From Burkholderiales bacterium (lineage in GTDB: Bacteria; Pseudomonadota; Gammaproteobacteria; Burkholderiales; Burkholderiaceae_C), in the NCBI GenBank assembly GCA_016223165.1, contig JACRPO010000002.1, positions 62,001 to 126,000 of the forward strand: a stretch of 64,000 bases of DNA, written 5' to 3'. Of the stretch, positions 1-10,526 are shown piece after piece. The position numbers and the translations under genes were made by a program. Within the stretch, counting starts at the first letter, position 1. Every line of letters starts with the position of its first letter. The notes under the pieces were generated by a model, which was given only the letters and a program-made list of their open reading frames with translations, searched no databases and was not told the DNA's origin.

Positions 1-191
1 ACGGCGAGTGCCGCCGGCGCGAGCAGCGTGCAGGCCAAGCCGAGCAGCGCGCGCAACGCGACCCTGGTGTGCGAGGTGAGCCGGCCGGGCCAGGCGCGCA
101 GGATCGGCGGCAAGACGGGCGACGCGACGGGCAACGCTACGGGCCGCGAGGCGGGCGGGCACCGGAGGGGCGGCGTGCGGGCGGTGGTCAT
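1..191 (-). CDS. N-terminus of a secreted protein (partial, runs off the window)
   Basis: An open frame starts at an ATG on the minus strand and is still open at the window edge (63 codons). The first 40 or so residues are Pro/Ala/Arg-rich. They are followed by a hydrophobic stretch, ALRALLGLACTLLAP, ending in an AALA-type cleavage site, which is a typical signal peptide core. It lies 16 bp behind the outer-membrane-like gene that ends at 208, on the same strand, so the two may be co-transcribed. Nothing of the mature protein is visible, so no function can be given. The long charged leader before the hydrophobic core suggests the true start may lie further in. Confidence 0.5.
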   Translation of the reverse strand, partial: MTTARTPPLRCPPASRPVALPVASPVLPPILRAWPGRLTSHTRVALRALLGLACTLLAPAALA

Positions 192-207
192 CGTCGTGGC
201 GCCCCAG

Positions 208-2526
<2,319 letters not shown>

Positions 2527-2581
2527 CGTCGGCTCGGTGGACTGCAGGTGTTGCGGGCAGTGTGGGTCGCGCGGCCCGGTG

Positions 2582-2729
2582 CGCGGCATCCCAGGAAGGC
2601 GGCAGCGGCTCGCGGTTTCATGGGATGACGCACGGCGCCGCGGTCGCGGACTCGAATCCGAACGCGGCGCCAGGGGTCGAACCGCGGCATCGCGCGAAGG
2701 CGGCAGGCCGATCGCGGCTTTCTGGGATG
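2582..2729. repeat. Pair of diverged 46/47-bp direct repeats in a divergent intergenic region
   Basis: Copies at 2582-2627 and 2683-2729 share the blocks CGCGGCATC, GAAGGCGGCAG, CGCGG and TGGGATG in the same order and spacing. The first copy can fold through ATCCCA (2588-2593) with TGGGAT (2621-2626). They lie in the 287-bp gap between the minus-strand outer-membrane-like gene (start 2526) and the plus-strand gene starting at 2814. Otherwise the gap shows nothing recognisable. A regulatory or transcribed role is only a guess. Confidence 0.6.
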
Positions 2730-2813
2730 GGCCGGCCATGCGGCGGTGCGCACAGTGCAATGCACGTATCGGCAGCCACGTGGCCACTGGCCGGTGCCAC
2801 CGGAGCGCGCGCC

Positions 2814-3632
2814 ATGACCCGCAGAGCCCTTCCCGGAGCCCTTCCCGGCGCCCTCGTCGACCCATCGCGCGCGGAGCCGATCGCCAGCGCGTGTCCGGCA
2901 CACCGGCGCCGCGCGCTCGCCGGCCTCGCCCGTCTCGCGCTGCCCCTGGCCGGATGGACGCTCATGCCCGGGCTCGCCAGCGCCGCCGCCACCGGATCGC
3001 CGGCGCAGTGGGCGCGCTGGGCCGACCATGCCTACGAAGGCGCACGCGATGCCGTGCGCCACTGGCAGACGCAGGCGGTGCTGCGCGGCGTCGTCATCAA
3101 CGGCCCGGCGGCCAGCGGCGGGCGCATCACCGGCCCCAGCCTGAAGCCGCTCATCCGCGGCGCGCTGCGCGATCGTGGCGGCGCGCCCGACGAGGTGGCC
3201 GAGCGTTTCGCCGGCGCCGTCGCCGAGGCCTGGGCGCTGTGGCACGAGGCCGTGCGCGTGCCCGGGCTGCCGTGGTACCCCGCGTTCGCCAGCTTCCCCG
3301 GCGCACAGGCGGTGCCCACGCCGAATGTGCCCACGCCGCTGGCGGCCCTGGTCAGCGCGCAGGCCGCAGCGCTGAGCCCCGACGCGCTCAAGGCCCGCAT
3401 CGTGCAGCACCTCGGTGCGCACGCGCAGCAGCCCGGCGCGGCGGCGGCGGCCGAGCAGTTCGCGCAGCGCTTCGGCGCCCGCTTCGCCGCGTGGGCGGCG
3501 ACGGTGATGGTGCGCAACGTCATCGGCAGCGGGCCGGTGCCGAGCTTCAAGCCGCCGGCCGTGCCGGCCGGCCCGGTGGTGGCCGGCAAGATCGCGGAGG
3601 TGCCCGGCTCCTTCGCGCTGCCGCCGTTCTGA
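2814..3632 (+). CDS. Secreted hypothetical protein with Tat-like signal
   Basis: A 272-residue protein. The ATG at 2814 is chosen because GGAG lies 8 bp upstream and it places an Arg-rich segment (HRRRALAGLARLALPLAG) about 30 residues from the start, ahead of a hydrophobic core ending GLASAAA. Arg-Arg followed by a hydrophobic segment suggests Tat or Sec export. The mature part is helical and Ala-rich. It contains the segment GGRITGPSLKPLIRGALRDRG and ends in a Pro-rich tail with a terminal Phe. I do not recognise a family. It sits 57 bp upstream of a response-regulator gene on the same strand, so it may be co-transcribed with that two-component pair. Confidence 0.6.
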   Translation: MTRRALPGALPGALVDPSRAEPIASACPAHRRRALAGLARLALPLAGWTLMPGLASAAATGSPAQWARWADHAYEGARDAVRHWQTQAVLRGVVINGPAASGGRITGPSLKPLIRGALRDRGGAPDEVAERFAGAVAEAWALWHEAVRVPGLPWYPAFASFPGAQAVPTPNVPTPLAALVSAQAAALSPDALKARIVQHLGAHAQQPGAAAAAEQFAQRFGARFAAWAATVMVRNVIGSGPVPSFKPPAVPAGPVVAGKIAEVPGSFALPPF

Positions 3633-3689
3633 GCACCGCAGTACGCGCCAGCCTTGCCGTTGCCCGGTGCCTCGCGCAACATCACCACC

Positions 3690-4367
3690 ATGCCCCGCGT
3701 GCTGCTGCTCGAAGACGACCCCGCCACGCGTGAGCGGCTGGCGCACATCGTCACCTCCAGCCCCGGGCTGGAGCTTGCCGCCGCCTTCGGCGACCTGAAG
3801 AGCGCACTGGCCTGGCTGGCGGCGCACGAGCCGCCGCAGGTGCTGCTGGTGGACCTGCAGCTGCCCGACGGCAGCGGCATCGACCTCATCCGCGCCGCGC
3901 GCCGCATCGCCCCCGCCGCCGAGGCGATGGTCATCAGCGTCTTCGGCGACGAGGCGCACGTGGTCAGCGCCATCGAGGCCGGCGCCACCGGCTACCTGCT
4001 CAAGGACGCCAGCGGCGAGGAGATCGCGATGGCGATCGCGCGGCTGCTGGCGGGCGAGTCGCCCATCAGCTCGGCCATCGCGCGCCACCTGCTCAGGCGC
4101 TTTCGCGCCCTGCCGGATGCGGCGCCTGCGGCACCCGCGCCGCCCTCGCCGCTGACACCGCGCGAGGGCGAGGTGCTGCAGCTCATCGCCAAGGGGCTGA
4201 GCTACCAGCGCATCGCCGAGGCGCTGGCGATGTCGCCGCACACCGTGACCACGCACATCAAGCAGATCTACCGCAAGCTGGCGGTGAACTCGCGCGGCGA
4301 GGCGGTGTTCGAGGCGCAGCAGATGGGCCTGCTGCCGCCGCTGGGCGCTGGCCCGCCGGGCTCGTGA
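3690..4367 (+). CDS. LuxR/NarL-family response regulator
   Basis: A 225-residue DNA-binding response regulator. The receiver domain (about 1-120) has the acidic pair in VLLLEDDP, the phospho-acceptor Asp55 in LLVDLQLPDGSG, and the conserved Lys in GYLLKDAS. After a Pro/Ala linker, a C-terminal LuxR helix-turn-helix (about 158-215) reads LTPREGEVLQLIAKGLSYQRIA. The second ATG, at 3690, is used because the receiver begins immediately after it. The stop overlaps the GTG start of the sensor kinase by 4 bp, so the two form one translationally coupled two-component system. Its target genes are not evident; the outer-membrane-like and secreted genes next to it are candidates by position only. Confidence 0.93.
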   Translation: MPRVLLLEDDPATRERLAHIVTSSPGLELAAAFGDLKSALAWLAAHEPPQVLLVDLQLPDGSGIDLIRAARRIAPAAEAMVISVFGDEAHVVSAIEAGATGYLLKDASGEEIAMAIARLLAGESPISSAIARHLLRRFRALPDAAPAAPAPPSPLTPREGEVLQLIAKGLSYQRIAEALAMSPHTVTTHIKQIYRKLAVNSRGEAVFEAQQMGLLPPLGAGPPGS

Positions 4368-6304
4368 ATCCGGCCGTCGTGCCGCCCGTGGCGCGCAGCC
4401 GCGCGCGCGTGCTGGCGCTGGCCGCGCTCGCCGTGCTGGTGCTCGTGCTGGCGCCGGCGCTGCTGGAGCAGGCCGCAGCACCTGCGGCCGCCCTGCGCGA
4501 GGCCAGCGCCGCGGTGGGCGAGACGGTGGACGACGAGCGCCTGCGCGCCACCGCGCTGCCGCACCGCTGGCGCGACGATTGCGCCGCCTGCACGACGCTG
4601 TGGTACCGCATCGACCGCCCGCTGGCCGATCCGCCGCGCGAGGCGCAGGCGGTGTACCTGCCGGCGCTGGCCGACAACGCCGCGGTCTACCTGAACGGGC
4701 GCCTGCTCGGCCAGGGCGGGCGTTTCGCCGACCCGGTGGCGCGGCTGGGCGCGCGGCCGCTGTGGGTGAGCGCGCCGGCGGCACTGTGGCAGCCGGGCGA
4801 GAACCGCCTGTATGTGCTGCTGAAAGCCGAGCGCGCGCGCTTCGGGCTCATGCCGGCGCTGGCCATCGGCGCCGAGAGCGAACTGATCGGCGCCTGGCAC
4901 GTGCGCCACAGCCTGGCCGTGACGCTGCCGCAGGTGGCCGCCACCGCCGCCGCGATGCTGGCGCTGATGATGGGCGTGCTCGCCTGGTACCGCCGCGCCG
5001 AGCCCGGCCACCATCGGCTGGCGCTGGCGGCGCTGCTGTTCAGCGCAGACACCTTTGCCCGCCTGGTGGTGGAACCGCCGCTGTCCGGCACCGCCTGGTC
5101 CGGTGTGCTGGCGCTGCTGCGCCTGTGCCTCGCGGCCAGCGTGGCCGCGCTCGTCTGGCGCTTGGGCACCGTGGACACCACCGAAGACAGCACCGTTGGC
5201 GCCGCAGTGCCGGCGCCGAAGGCGCGCCGGCCGGGGATCATGGCCGCCGCACTGGCCGCCTTTGCGGCGGTGGCAGCCGCCGCTGCGGCGCAGCCCTCCG
5301 GTGTGGCGCTCGAGGCGGTCGAGACGGCAGCGCGGCTGGCATGGGCGGCCGCGGGCCTGGGACTGTTGCGCCAGGGCTGGCGCGCCGCCGATGCGCGCCG
5401 TGCGGCGCCGGGCGCCGCGCTCGCGATGGCCGCCACGGTTGACCTGCTGCGCCTGCCGCCGCTGGCGCTGGCCCACCCGGGTGCGGCGATCGCCCCCATC
5501 GTCTCGGCCGCCGCGTCTGCCGAGGCGCTGCCGCTCGCGCCGTGGGCCGTGGTCGCATTGCTCGGCGTGGCGGCCTGGTGGCTGCTGGTGCGCTTCGTCG
5601 AGACGCTGAACGCGGCCGAGCTGCTCAATATCGACCTGGAGGCGATGGTGCGCGAGCGCACCGCCGCCCTGCAGGCGCAGTTCGAGCGCGTGCGCGAACT
5701 CGAGCGCCGCGAGACCATCGCCGCCGAGCGCGAGCGGCTGATGCGCGACATGCACGACGGCGTCGGCGGCCATCTCGTCTCGATGCTGGCGATGATCGAG
5801 GCCGACCGCCGCCGCCCCGGCGAGCTGGCGCAGGTGGTGCGCGAGGCGCTGGACGACATGCGGCTGATGATCGACTCGCTCGAGCCGGTGGACGACGACC
5901 TCAACGCCGTGCTGGCGATGTTCCACGACCGCCTCGCGCCGCGGCTGCGCGCTGCCGGCGTGGTGCTGCACTGGAACGTCGAGTTGCTGCCGCAGGTGAG
6001 CGGCCTGACGCCAGCGCGAGTGCTGCACCTGCTGCGCATGCTGCAGGAGGCGGTGACGAACGCGATGCGCCACGGCCGCGCGCGCGCGCTGTGGATCGCC
6101 GCCGCGGCGGGCGAGGGCGGCGGCGTGCGCGTCGAGGTGCGCGACGACGGCGCCGGCTTCGACCCGCAGGCGGTGCAGGCGACAGGGGGTGGTCGCGGCC
6201 TGAAGAACCTGGCGCGCCGAGCGCACGAGATCGGCGCCGAGCTGTCGATCACGAGCGCGCCGGGATGCGGTGCGAACGTCGTCGTGCGTTGGACCGAGCC
6301 TTGA
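4364..6304 (+). CDS. Sensor histidine kinase, HisKA_3 (NarX/DegS-type), with membrane sensor
   Basis: A 646-residue membrane kinase using a GTG start inside the regulator's stop (GTGA). An N-terminal anchor helix is followed by a periplasmic region of about 150 residues (ACTTLWYRIDRPL, AVYLNGRLLGQGG) resembling the galactose-binding-like DISM extracellular fold. Several membrane helices follow (about 190-420), then a short coiled coil. The phospho-acceptor is His464 in RDMHDGVGGHL. The ATPase domain shows the N-box (EAVTNAMRHGRA), a G1 box (DDGAGFD) and a G2 box (GGRGLKNLARRA). It phosphorylates the LuxR-type regulator immediately upstream. The signal sensed cannot be read from the sequence. 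Confidence 0.9.
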   Translation: MNPAVVPPVARSRARVLALAALAVLVLVLAPALLEQAAAPAAALREASAAVGETVDDERLRATALPHRWRDDCAACTTLWYRIDRPLADPPREAQAVYLPALADNAAVYLNGRLLGQGGRFADPVARLGARPLWVSAPAALWQPGENRLYVLLKAERARFGLMPALAIGAESELIGAWHVRHSLAVTLPQVAATAAAMLALMMGVLAWYRRAEPGHHRLALAALLFSADTFARLVVEPPLSGTAWSGVLALLRLCLAASVAALVWRLGTVDTTEDSTVGAAVPAPKARRPGIMAAALAAFAAVAAAAAAQPSGVALEAVETAARLAWAAAGLGLLRQGWRAADARRAAPGAALAMAATVDLLRLPPLALAHPGAAIAPIVSAAASAEALPLAPWAVVALLGVAAWWLLVRFVETLNAAELLNIDLEAMVRERTAALQAQFERVRELERRETIAAERERLMRDMHDGVGGHLVSMLAMIEADRRRPGELAQVVREALDDMRLMIDSLEPVDDDLNAVLAMFHDRLAPRLRAAGVVLHWNVELLPQVSGLTPARVLHLLRMLQEAVTNAMRHGRARALWIAAAAGEGGGVRVEVRDDGAGFDPQAVQATGGGRGLKNLARRAHEIGAELSITSAPGCGANVVVRWTEP

Positions 6305-6337
6305 CGGCCCCCACGCGGCGTCCGTCGCGTCAGCGCC

Positions 6338-6638
6338 TCAAGGCTTGCAGCACCACGGCCCTTGCCGCCTGGGCACCTTCAGCGTCGGCGACCGTTGGCC
6401 GTTCGGCTGCTTGACCTGTAAACGCATCGTGATGTCGGGGTAAGGCACCGGCACCGGCGGCGCCGGTGGTGCGGGCACGTTCACGACCTGCGGGAACTGC
6501 GGCCCGTCGCCCAGGATGCGCACCTGGATCGGGATCGGCAACGGGCTGATGAGCCGGTAGGTCTCCTTTTTTGGCCAGCGCAACGCTCGAGAGCAACACC
6601 AGTGCCAGCAGCGCAGCGGTACGTGGGATTCCGTTCAT
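6338..6638 (-). pseudogene. Small secreted protein interrupted by a 1-nt frameshift in an A6 tract
   Basis: An ATG at 6638 starts a clean signal peptide (RTAALLALVLLSSVALA) that then enters six A residues (T6 at 6567-6572 on the plus strand). Beyond the tract the frame becomes nonsense. The +1 frame, however, continues sensibly as KKETYRLISPLPIPIQVRIL through a Pro-rich stretch to GPWCCKP and a stop at 6338. Removing one A gives an uninterrupted 99-residue secreted protein. The break could be a genuine mutation, a sequencing homopolymer error, or length variation used for expression control. The family is not recognised. It is convergent with the histidine kinase gene, 33 bp apart. Confidence 0.65.
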
Positions 6639-6748
6639 TTCATGCGAACCTGTTCGAGCCTTCATCGCCAGCGTGGCGTGACGAACGCGAGGCGCGCAAG
6701 CATCGCGTCGTTCGTGGCGCGTGGCGTTTCGGTAGACCCGCCAGGGTC

Positions 6749-7186
6749 TCAGTTCGGAATGAGCAGCGGCGGCACCTGCGAAGTCGAGGTGGCGCGGCAG
6801 AGGTCGCGCGCTCCGGGGCCGGCATCGGTGACGCGGCTCATGCCGGGCGGGCACAGGACAGGCGCGACCTGGCTGGGTGCGGGAAACGCGATGTTGACGG
6901 GGCGGCAGAAGTCCGTGTTGGCGCCGTACGGCGGATTCGGCACGGCTGGTTGGCCCGTCTGCACGGGCATCACCACGTACTGCGGGTGACTGGGCGGGCA
7001 GGCCGTCGGCGCCTGCGCCCGCGCGGTGCAGCGCAGGATGCCGGTGTTCGAGTTGAAGACCGGGTCGACGTCGAGCACGGCGCTGCCGTCAGGGCACTTG
7101 GCGCCGACGGCGAAGGCAGGCAGTGCCGCCGCGCCGAGGCCGAGCGCGGCAACGGCGGTGAGCAGGAGGCGATGGGACTTGTGCAT
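6749..7186 (-). CDS. Secreted cysteine-containing hypothetical protein
   Basis: A 145-residue protein with a textbook signal peptide: basic start (MHKSHR), hydrophobic core LLLTAVAALGLGAAALP and an AFA cleavage site. The mature part has several Cys residues (KCPDG, RCTARA, ACPPS, FCRPV, LCPPGMS, LCRAT) and a periodic CP(P/D) pattern, suggesting disulfide-bonded short repeats in the periplasm or outside the cell. It follows in the same direction the broken secreted gene ending at 6338, about 110 bp downstream. No family assignment is made. Confidence 0.65.
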   Translation of the reverse strand: MHKSHRLLLTAVAALGLGAAALPAFAVGAKCPDGSAVLDVDPVFNSNTGILRCTARAQAPTACPPSHPQYVVMPVQTGQPAVPNPPYGANTDFCRPVNIAFPAPSQVAPVLCPPGMSRVTDAGPGARDLCRATSTSQVPPLLIPN

Positions 7187-8194
7187 GGTGAACTCGCTGA
7201 GGTGAATGACGTAGAACTTGCGCGGCGGGTGCCGCGCGCTGGCCTGTGTTCAGGGGCACTGCCTTGGTGGCGCTGCCTGCGATTTCAGGTGCAGCCAGTG
7301 TTCCGGCCGGCCCGGCGGCGGCCCATACCGGGAAGCTGGTAGCGCCTCCCAGGAACGCGGCAGGCGGGCCCCGCTGGCATCCGTCCGACGGGGGAAGTGG
7401 AGCGATGCGAACACCCGAACACCTGCCGCACGGTGCGGGTGCCGAGCCAGGCAGCGCCCAGGCTGCGCCCAGGCCCGCAGCACGGCTGCCGCGAGGGCTA
7501 CCATGCCGGCATCGTGCGCATGAGCGTCATGATTGCAGCCCGGGTCGCGGGCGCGAGGTGCGCGGCAGCGGCTTCCAGCGCAGCGACAACTGCGCCGGCT
7601 GGTGCATGGCGCACTGGCCGCTGCGCTGCGCCGACGCAAGCACCTTCACCCGCGCGCAATGCTCCGCAACCCGCCGCTGCACGGCCGGCGCATACGCGGC
7701 CGGCGAGGTCTGCTACCAGGGGACGAACAGCTTCGGCGTGTGCCTGCCGCGCGCTTGGTGTCCGGCCTGGCGACCCGAAGACCTGCGCTAGTGCCGCACC
7801 AGCGCGGCCGATTCGACCGCGCGGGCGCGCCTGCACACCCCTCAGCCGCCGATCGAGTAGGCCAGGCAGCGCGAGCAGCGCCGGCACGAGCAGCCCGAGG
7901 ATGCCTGGAGCCGCTGCGTGCAATGAGCGGGCGCGACGAGGCACTCTGCATTCCCGGCCTGAGGTGATGGCCGCCGGCGGGCATGGACGGGCATGTGGCG
8001 GCTCCTCGTATGCGTGTCGCGTGCGCGTCGTGTGCGAAAGATGCCGCCATCGTCGGCGCGTGCCGCTGGCGCAGCGATCCCAGGAATGCGCGAGGCGGAG
8101 TGCGGTGCCGGGTGCGAAGGGCTTCGACGGCGAAGCCCGCCCGGCCTCTGCGACCAGCGGCCGGCCAAACCCGCCCCGGCGGCGGCGCCGGCCC
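7187..8194. other. About 1 kb with no convincing intact gene; decayed coding remnants
   Basis: No frame here combines a plausible start, ribosome site and protein-like composition. The best plus-strand fragment, 7564-7791, encodes a Cys-rich stretch (CAGWCMAHWPLRC, AAGEVCYQGTNSFGVC) that ends in a stop but has no sensible upstream portion, so it looks like the end of a lost gene. On the minus strand near 7850-7920 a hydrophobic segment (GILGLLVPALLALPGLL) is followed by basic residues but is not in a credible gene. Two sites (7348-7362 and 8077-8092) carry a TCCCAGGAA motif shared with the direct repeats at 2582-2729. Confidence 0.4.
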
Positions 8195-9961
8195 TCAGCG
8201 GCATTGCCAGCGGTTGCCGCCGGCCGCCGTGCACAGGTCAGGCGCGCCACGCGCCGACCACAGCGCCGCCAGGCCCATGCGATCGGCAGCGCGCGCGAAG
8301 CCGGGGTGCTGGCGCACGGCAGCCAACTCGGGCCACCACAGGTCTTCCGCCCAGCGCGCGAGCGGCCGTGCGGCGATGGCCTGCAGCGCCGCCGCCGCGC
8401 GCTCGGTATCGCCCAGCAGCACCCACTCCAGCAGCAACTCGGCGCGCATGCGCCGTTCGTTTTCGTCGATGCCGAGCAGGGCCTCGGCGGCGGCGCCGCG
8501 TGCGGCCGGTTCGAGCACGCCGCGCACCCAGGGCTCGGCCCAGCCGCCGGGCGCGGCGGTGGACTCTGCGAACTCCCGCGCCGCGGCCGTGAAGGCGGCG
8601 CTGTCGCCGCGGCGCAGGGCCAGCAGCGCCTGCGGCACGCCGATGCGGCGGTGGCCCATCTGCACGGCCAGCGCCAGCGTCTCGGCAAAGGCTTCGGGCT
8701 CGCCGAGCGCCGCGTGCGTGAGTGCGAGCACCTCGTAGGCTTCGGCGTCCAGCGCATTCAGGCGCGCCGCGTCCAGCGCCAGCGCCTGCGCCTGGCGCAG
8801 ATAGCCGGCGCTGAAGTACAGCCGCGCGGCGATGCGCAGCACGCCGGGGTGGCGCGCCGTGTGCCGCGAAAGCGCGTCGGCGTGCTCCGTCGCTTCGAGC
8901 CAGCGGGCGTGCATGAAGGCGTCGTTGAGCAGCAGGATGTGGCCGCGCCAGCTCGCGGGGTCGCGCGCCACCATGCGCTGGCCGAGCGCGCGGATGTCGT
9001 CGCGCAGGCGTTGCTGCGCCGCTTCCACCTGCGCCAGGCTGCCCTGCGTGGCGGGGCCGGTGCGCGAGGCGCTGAGCATGCTGGCGAGGCCCAGGCGCAG
9101 GTACAGCGCCGGCTCGTAGTCGGGCGCGGCGGCGAGCACGCGCTCGTTGAGGCGGTAGGCCTCCTGCTTGTCCGGCACGGTCGGCCGGCGCGCCAGCTGC
9201 GAGGCGCGCAGATAGTCCAGGTAGGCGTGCTCGGCGATGGCGGCCTCTTCGGGCGCGCCGTCGCTCAGCCCGATAGCCCGACTGGCCGCCTGCGCCGCAC
9301 GCGCCGGCAATCCCTGCAACTGTGCGGTCGGCAGCGGCTCGTCGAACTGCCAGGCCACGCGTGCCGGCGCCACCTCGCGCAGCGTGAGGCGCACATGCAC
9401 GGTGGCGGCGTCCAGCGCCTGCACGCTGCCGCTCAGCACATAACGCACGCCCAGCAGCCGCGCGAGGCCGGCGTCGTCGAGCGCCGCGGCCACTGCGGCG
9501 CGCGTGGAGCGGCAGGGTACGACGCGCAGCCCGCTGCCGCGGACCAGGCGAGCGGCAAGCGCGTCGCACAGGCTTTCGGCCAGTTCGGCGGCATCGACGT
9601 CGGCTGCGGGGCGTGGGGCCGAGCGCGATGCGGGCGTGGGGGCGGATGCGACGGCGGATGCCGAGGCAGATGCGGCGGCTGATGTGGAGGCGGACGAGGA
9701 CGCCGGGGCGGGCGCGGCTGCCGCGGCGGATTGCAGCGGGCGGATCGCAATGCCGGCGGGCACCTGCGAGCCCCGCTGCAGGCGGCGGTCCAGCGTCTGC
9801 GCCAGCGCCTCGGGCGCGGCGCCGGAGGCAGGTGCGGCCCGGCGCAGGCCCTGCAGGGCGGCGTACAAGCCCGCAGCAACAGCCAGCAGTGCGACGAGCG
9901 CGATCAGCGCCCAGCGGCGCCGGCGCCGTTGCACGGCCGAGTGCAGCAGGTGAGTGGTCAT
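8195..9961 (-). CDS. Membrane-anchored TPR protein with FlgO/TolB-like domain
   Basis: A 588-residue protein. A short cytoplasmic start with a basic patch (QRRRRRW) is followed by one membrane helix (about 18-40). A low-complexity Ala/Ser/Pro linker follows. An alpha/beta domain (about 120-200) contains LAESLCDALAARLV and LLGVRYVLSGSVQ, the pattern of FlgO/TolB-N-like domains found in CadC-type and adenylate-cyclase-associated regulators. The rest (about 215-560) is helical TPR repeats (YEPALYLRLGLAS, DAEAYEVLALTHAALGEPE). There is no DNA-binding or catalytic domain, so it probably works as a scaffold or sensor at the inner membrane. The last nine residues include a Cys pair (DLCTAAGGNRWQCR). 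Confidence 0.7.
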   Translation of the reverse strand: MTTHLLHSAVQRRRRRWALIALVALLAVAAGLYAALQGLRRAAPASGAAPEALAQTLDRRLQRGSQVPAGIAIRPLQSAAAAAPAPASSSASTSAAASASASAVASAPTPASRSAPRPAADVDAAELAESLCDALAARLVRGSGLRVVPCRSTRAAVAAALDDAGLARLLGVRYVLSGSVQALDAATVHVRLTLREVAPARVAWQFDEPLPTAQLQGLPARAAQAASRAIGLSDGAPEEAAIAEHAYLDYLRASQLARRPTVPDKQEAYRLNERVLAAAPDYEPALYLRLGLASMLSASRTGPATQGSLAQVEAAQQRLRDDIRALGQRMVARDPASWRGHILLLNDAFMHARWLEATEHADALSRHTARHPGVLRIAARLYFSAGYLRQAQALALDAARLNALDAEAYEVLALTHAALGEPEAFAETLALAVQMGHRRIGVPQALLALRRGDSAAFTAAAREFAESTAAPGGWAEPWVRGVLEPAARGAAAEALLGIDENERRMRAELLLEWVLLGDTERAAAALQAIAARPLARWAEDLWWPELAAVRQHPGFARAADRMGLAALWSARGAPDLCTAAGGNRWQCR

Positions 9962-10034
9962 GGCTCCCCCCGGATGGCCCGCCGATTGTCGGCCGGGAGG
10001 GCCGAGGTTCGACCCAATGGCGCTCGAGGTTCCC

Positions 10035-10511
10035 TCAGGCTGTCAGCACCCGCACCGGCCGCCACCGGTCGTAGACGACGTGGAACAGGTAGGCGTAGCC
10101 CGCATAGGCCAGCGTCAGCGCGACATCGGTCATCAACGCAGCGGCCCAATCCGCGCCGGTCATCGCGACGATCACAGGCCAGGTCAGCAGCAGCGCGCTG
10201 GCTTCGTGAAGCAGGGCATGCAGCAGGCGCACGCGCTGCGGCCGCGCGCTCGCCACACGGCCGGTGAGGCGGTGTTCAAGCACGTCGAAGGCGGTGTTGA
10301 AGAGCGCCGCCCAGCTCATCACCACCGCCGCCAGCACCGTGAGCAACGCAAACGACTGGGCCGCGCCCGCACGCGAGGCCCAGGCATACAGCGGCGTGAC
10401 GATCAGCAACCCGCCCGCCTCGAAGGCCAGTGTCTGCAGCAGGCGTTCACGCGCGCTGCGCACCCCGCCGCCCGATGGGCTTGATGAGCTCGATGGGCTC
10501 GATAGGCTCAT
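10035..10511 (-). CDS. PACE-family transporter (bacterial transmembrane pair, AceI-like)
   Basis: A 158-residue inner-membrane protein with four predicted helices arranged as two tandem halves, the hallmark of the proteobacterial antimicrobial compound efflux (PACE) family. First half: ERLLQTLAFEAGGLLIVTP and WAALFNTAFDVLEHRL. Second half: LLHALLHEASALLLTWPVI and YAGYAYLFHVVYDRWRP. The conserved Glu in helix 1 (FEAGG) and the Asn/Phe-Asp pattern are present. AceI from Acinetobacter exports chlorhexidine and its natural substrates are short-chain diamines. The gene begins 15 bp after a pyruvoyl-dependent arginine decarboxylase on the same strand, which fits export of agmatine or putrescine (inference). 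A Ser/Pro-rich N-terminus (about 15 residues) comes from an imperfect repeat. Confidence 0.85.
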   Translation of the reverse strand: MSLSSPSSSSSPSGGGVRSARERLLQTLAFEAGGLLIVTPLYAWASRAGAAQSFALLTVLAAVVMSWAALFNTAFDVLEHRLTGRVASARPQRVRLLHALLHEASALLLTWPVIVAMTGADWAAALMTDVALTLAYAGYAYLFHVVYDRWRPVRVLTA

Positions 10512-10526
10512 CGTGCCGCCTCGCCC

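Noticed and set aside
2649..2690. TTCGA-containing segments on the minus strand resembling tRNA T-arms
   Set aside because: The flanking stems do not pair over 5 bp with a 7-base loop, and no acceptor, D-arm or anticodon arm can be placed upstream.
7845..7925. Minus-strand hydrophobic stretch with basic tail resembling a PEP-CTERM or IPTL-CTERM anchor
   Set aside because: It is not at the end of a credible gene and the motif before the helix does not match; the frame continues into low-quality sequence.
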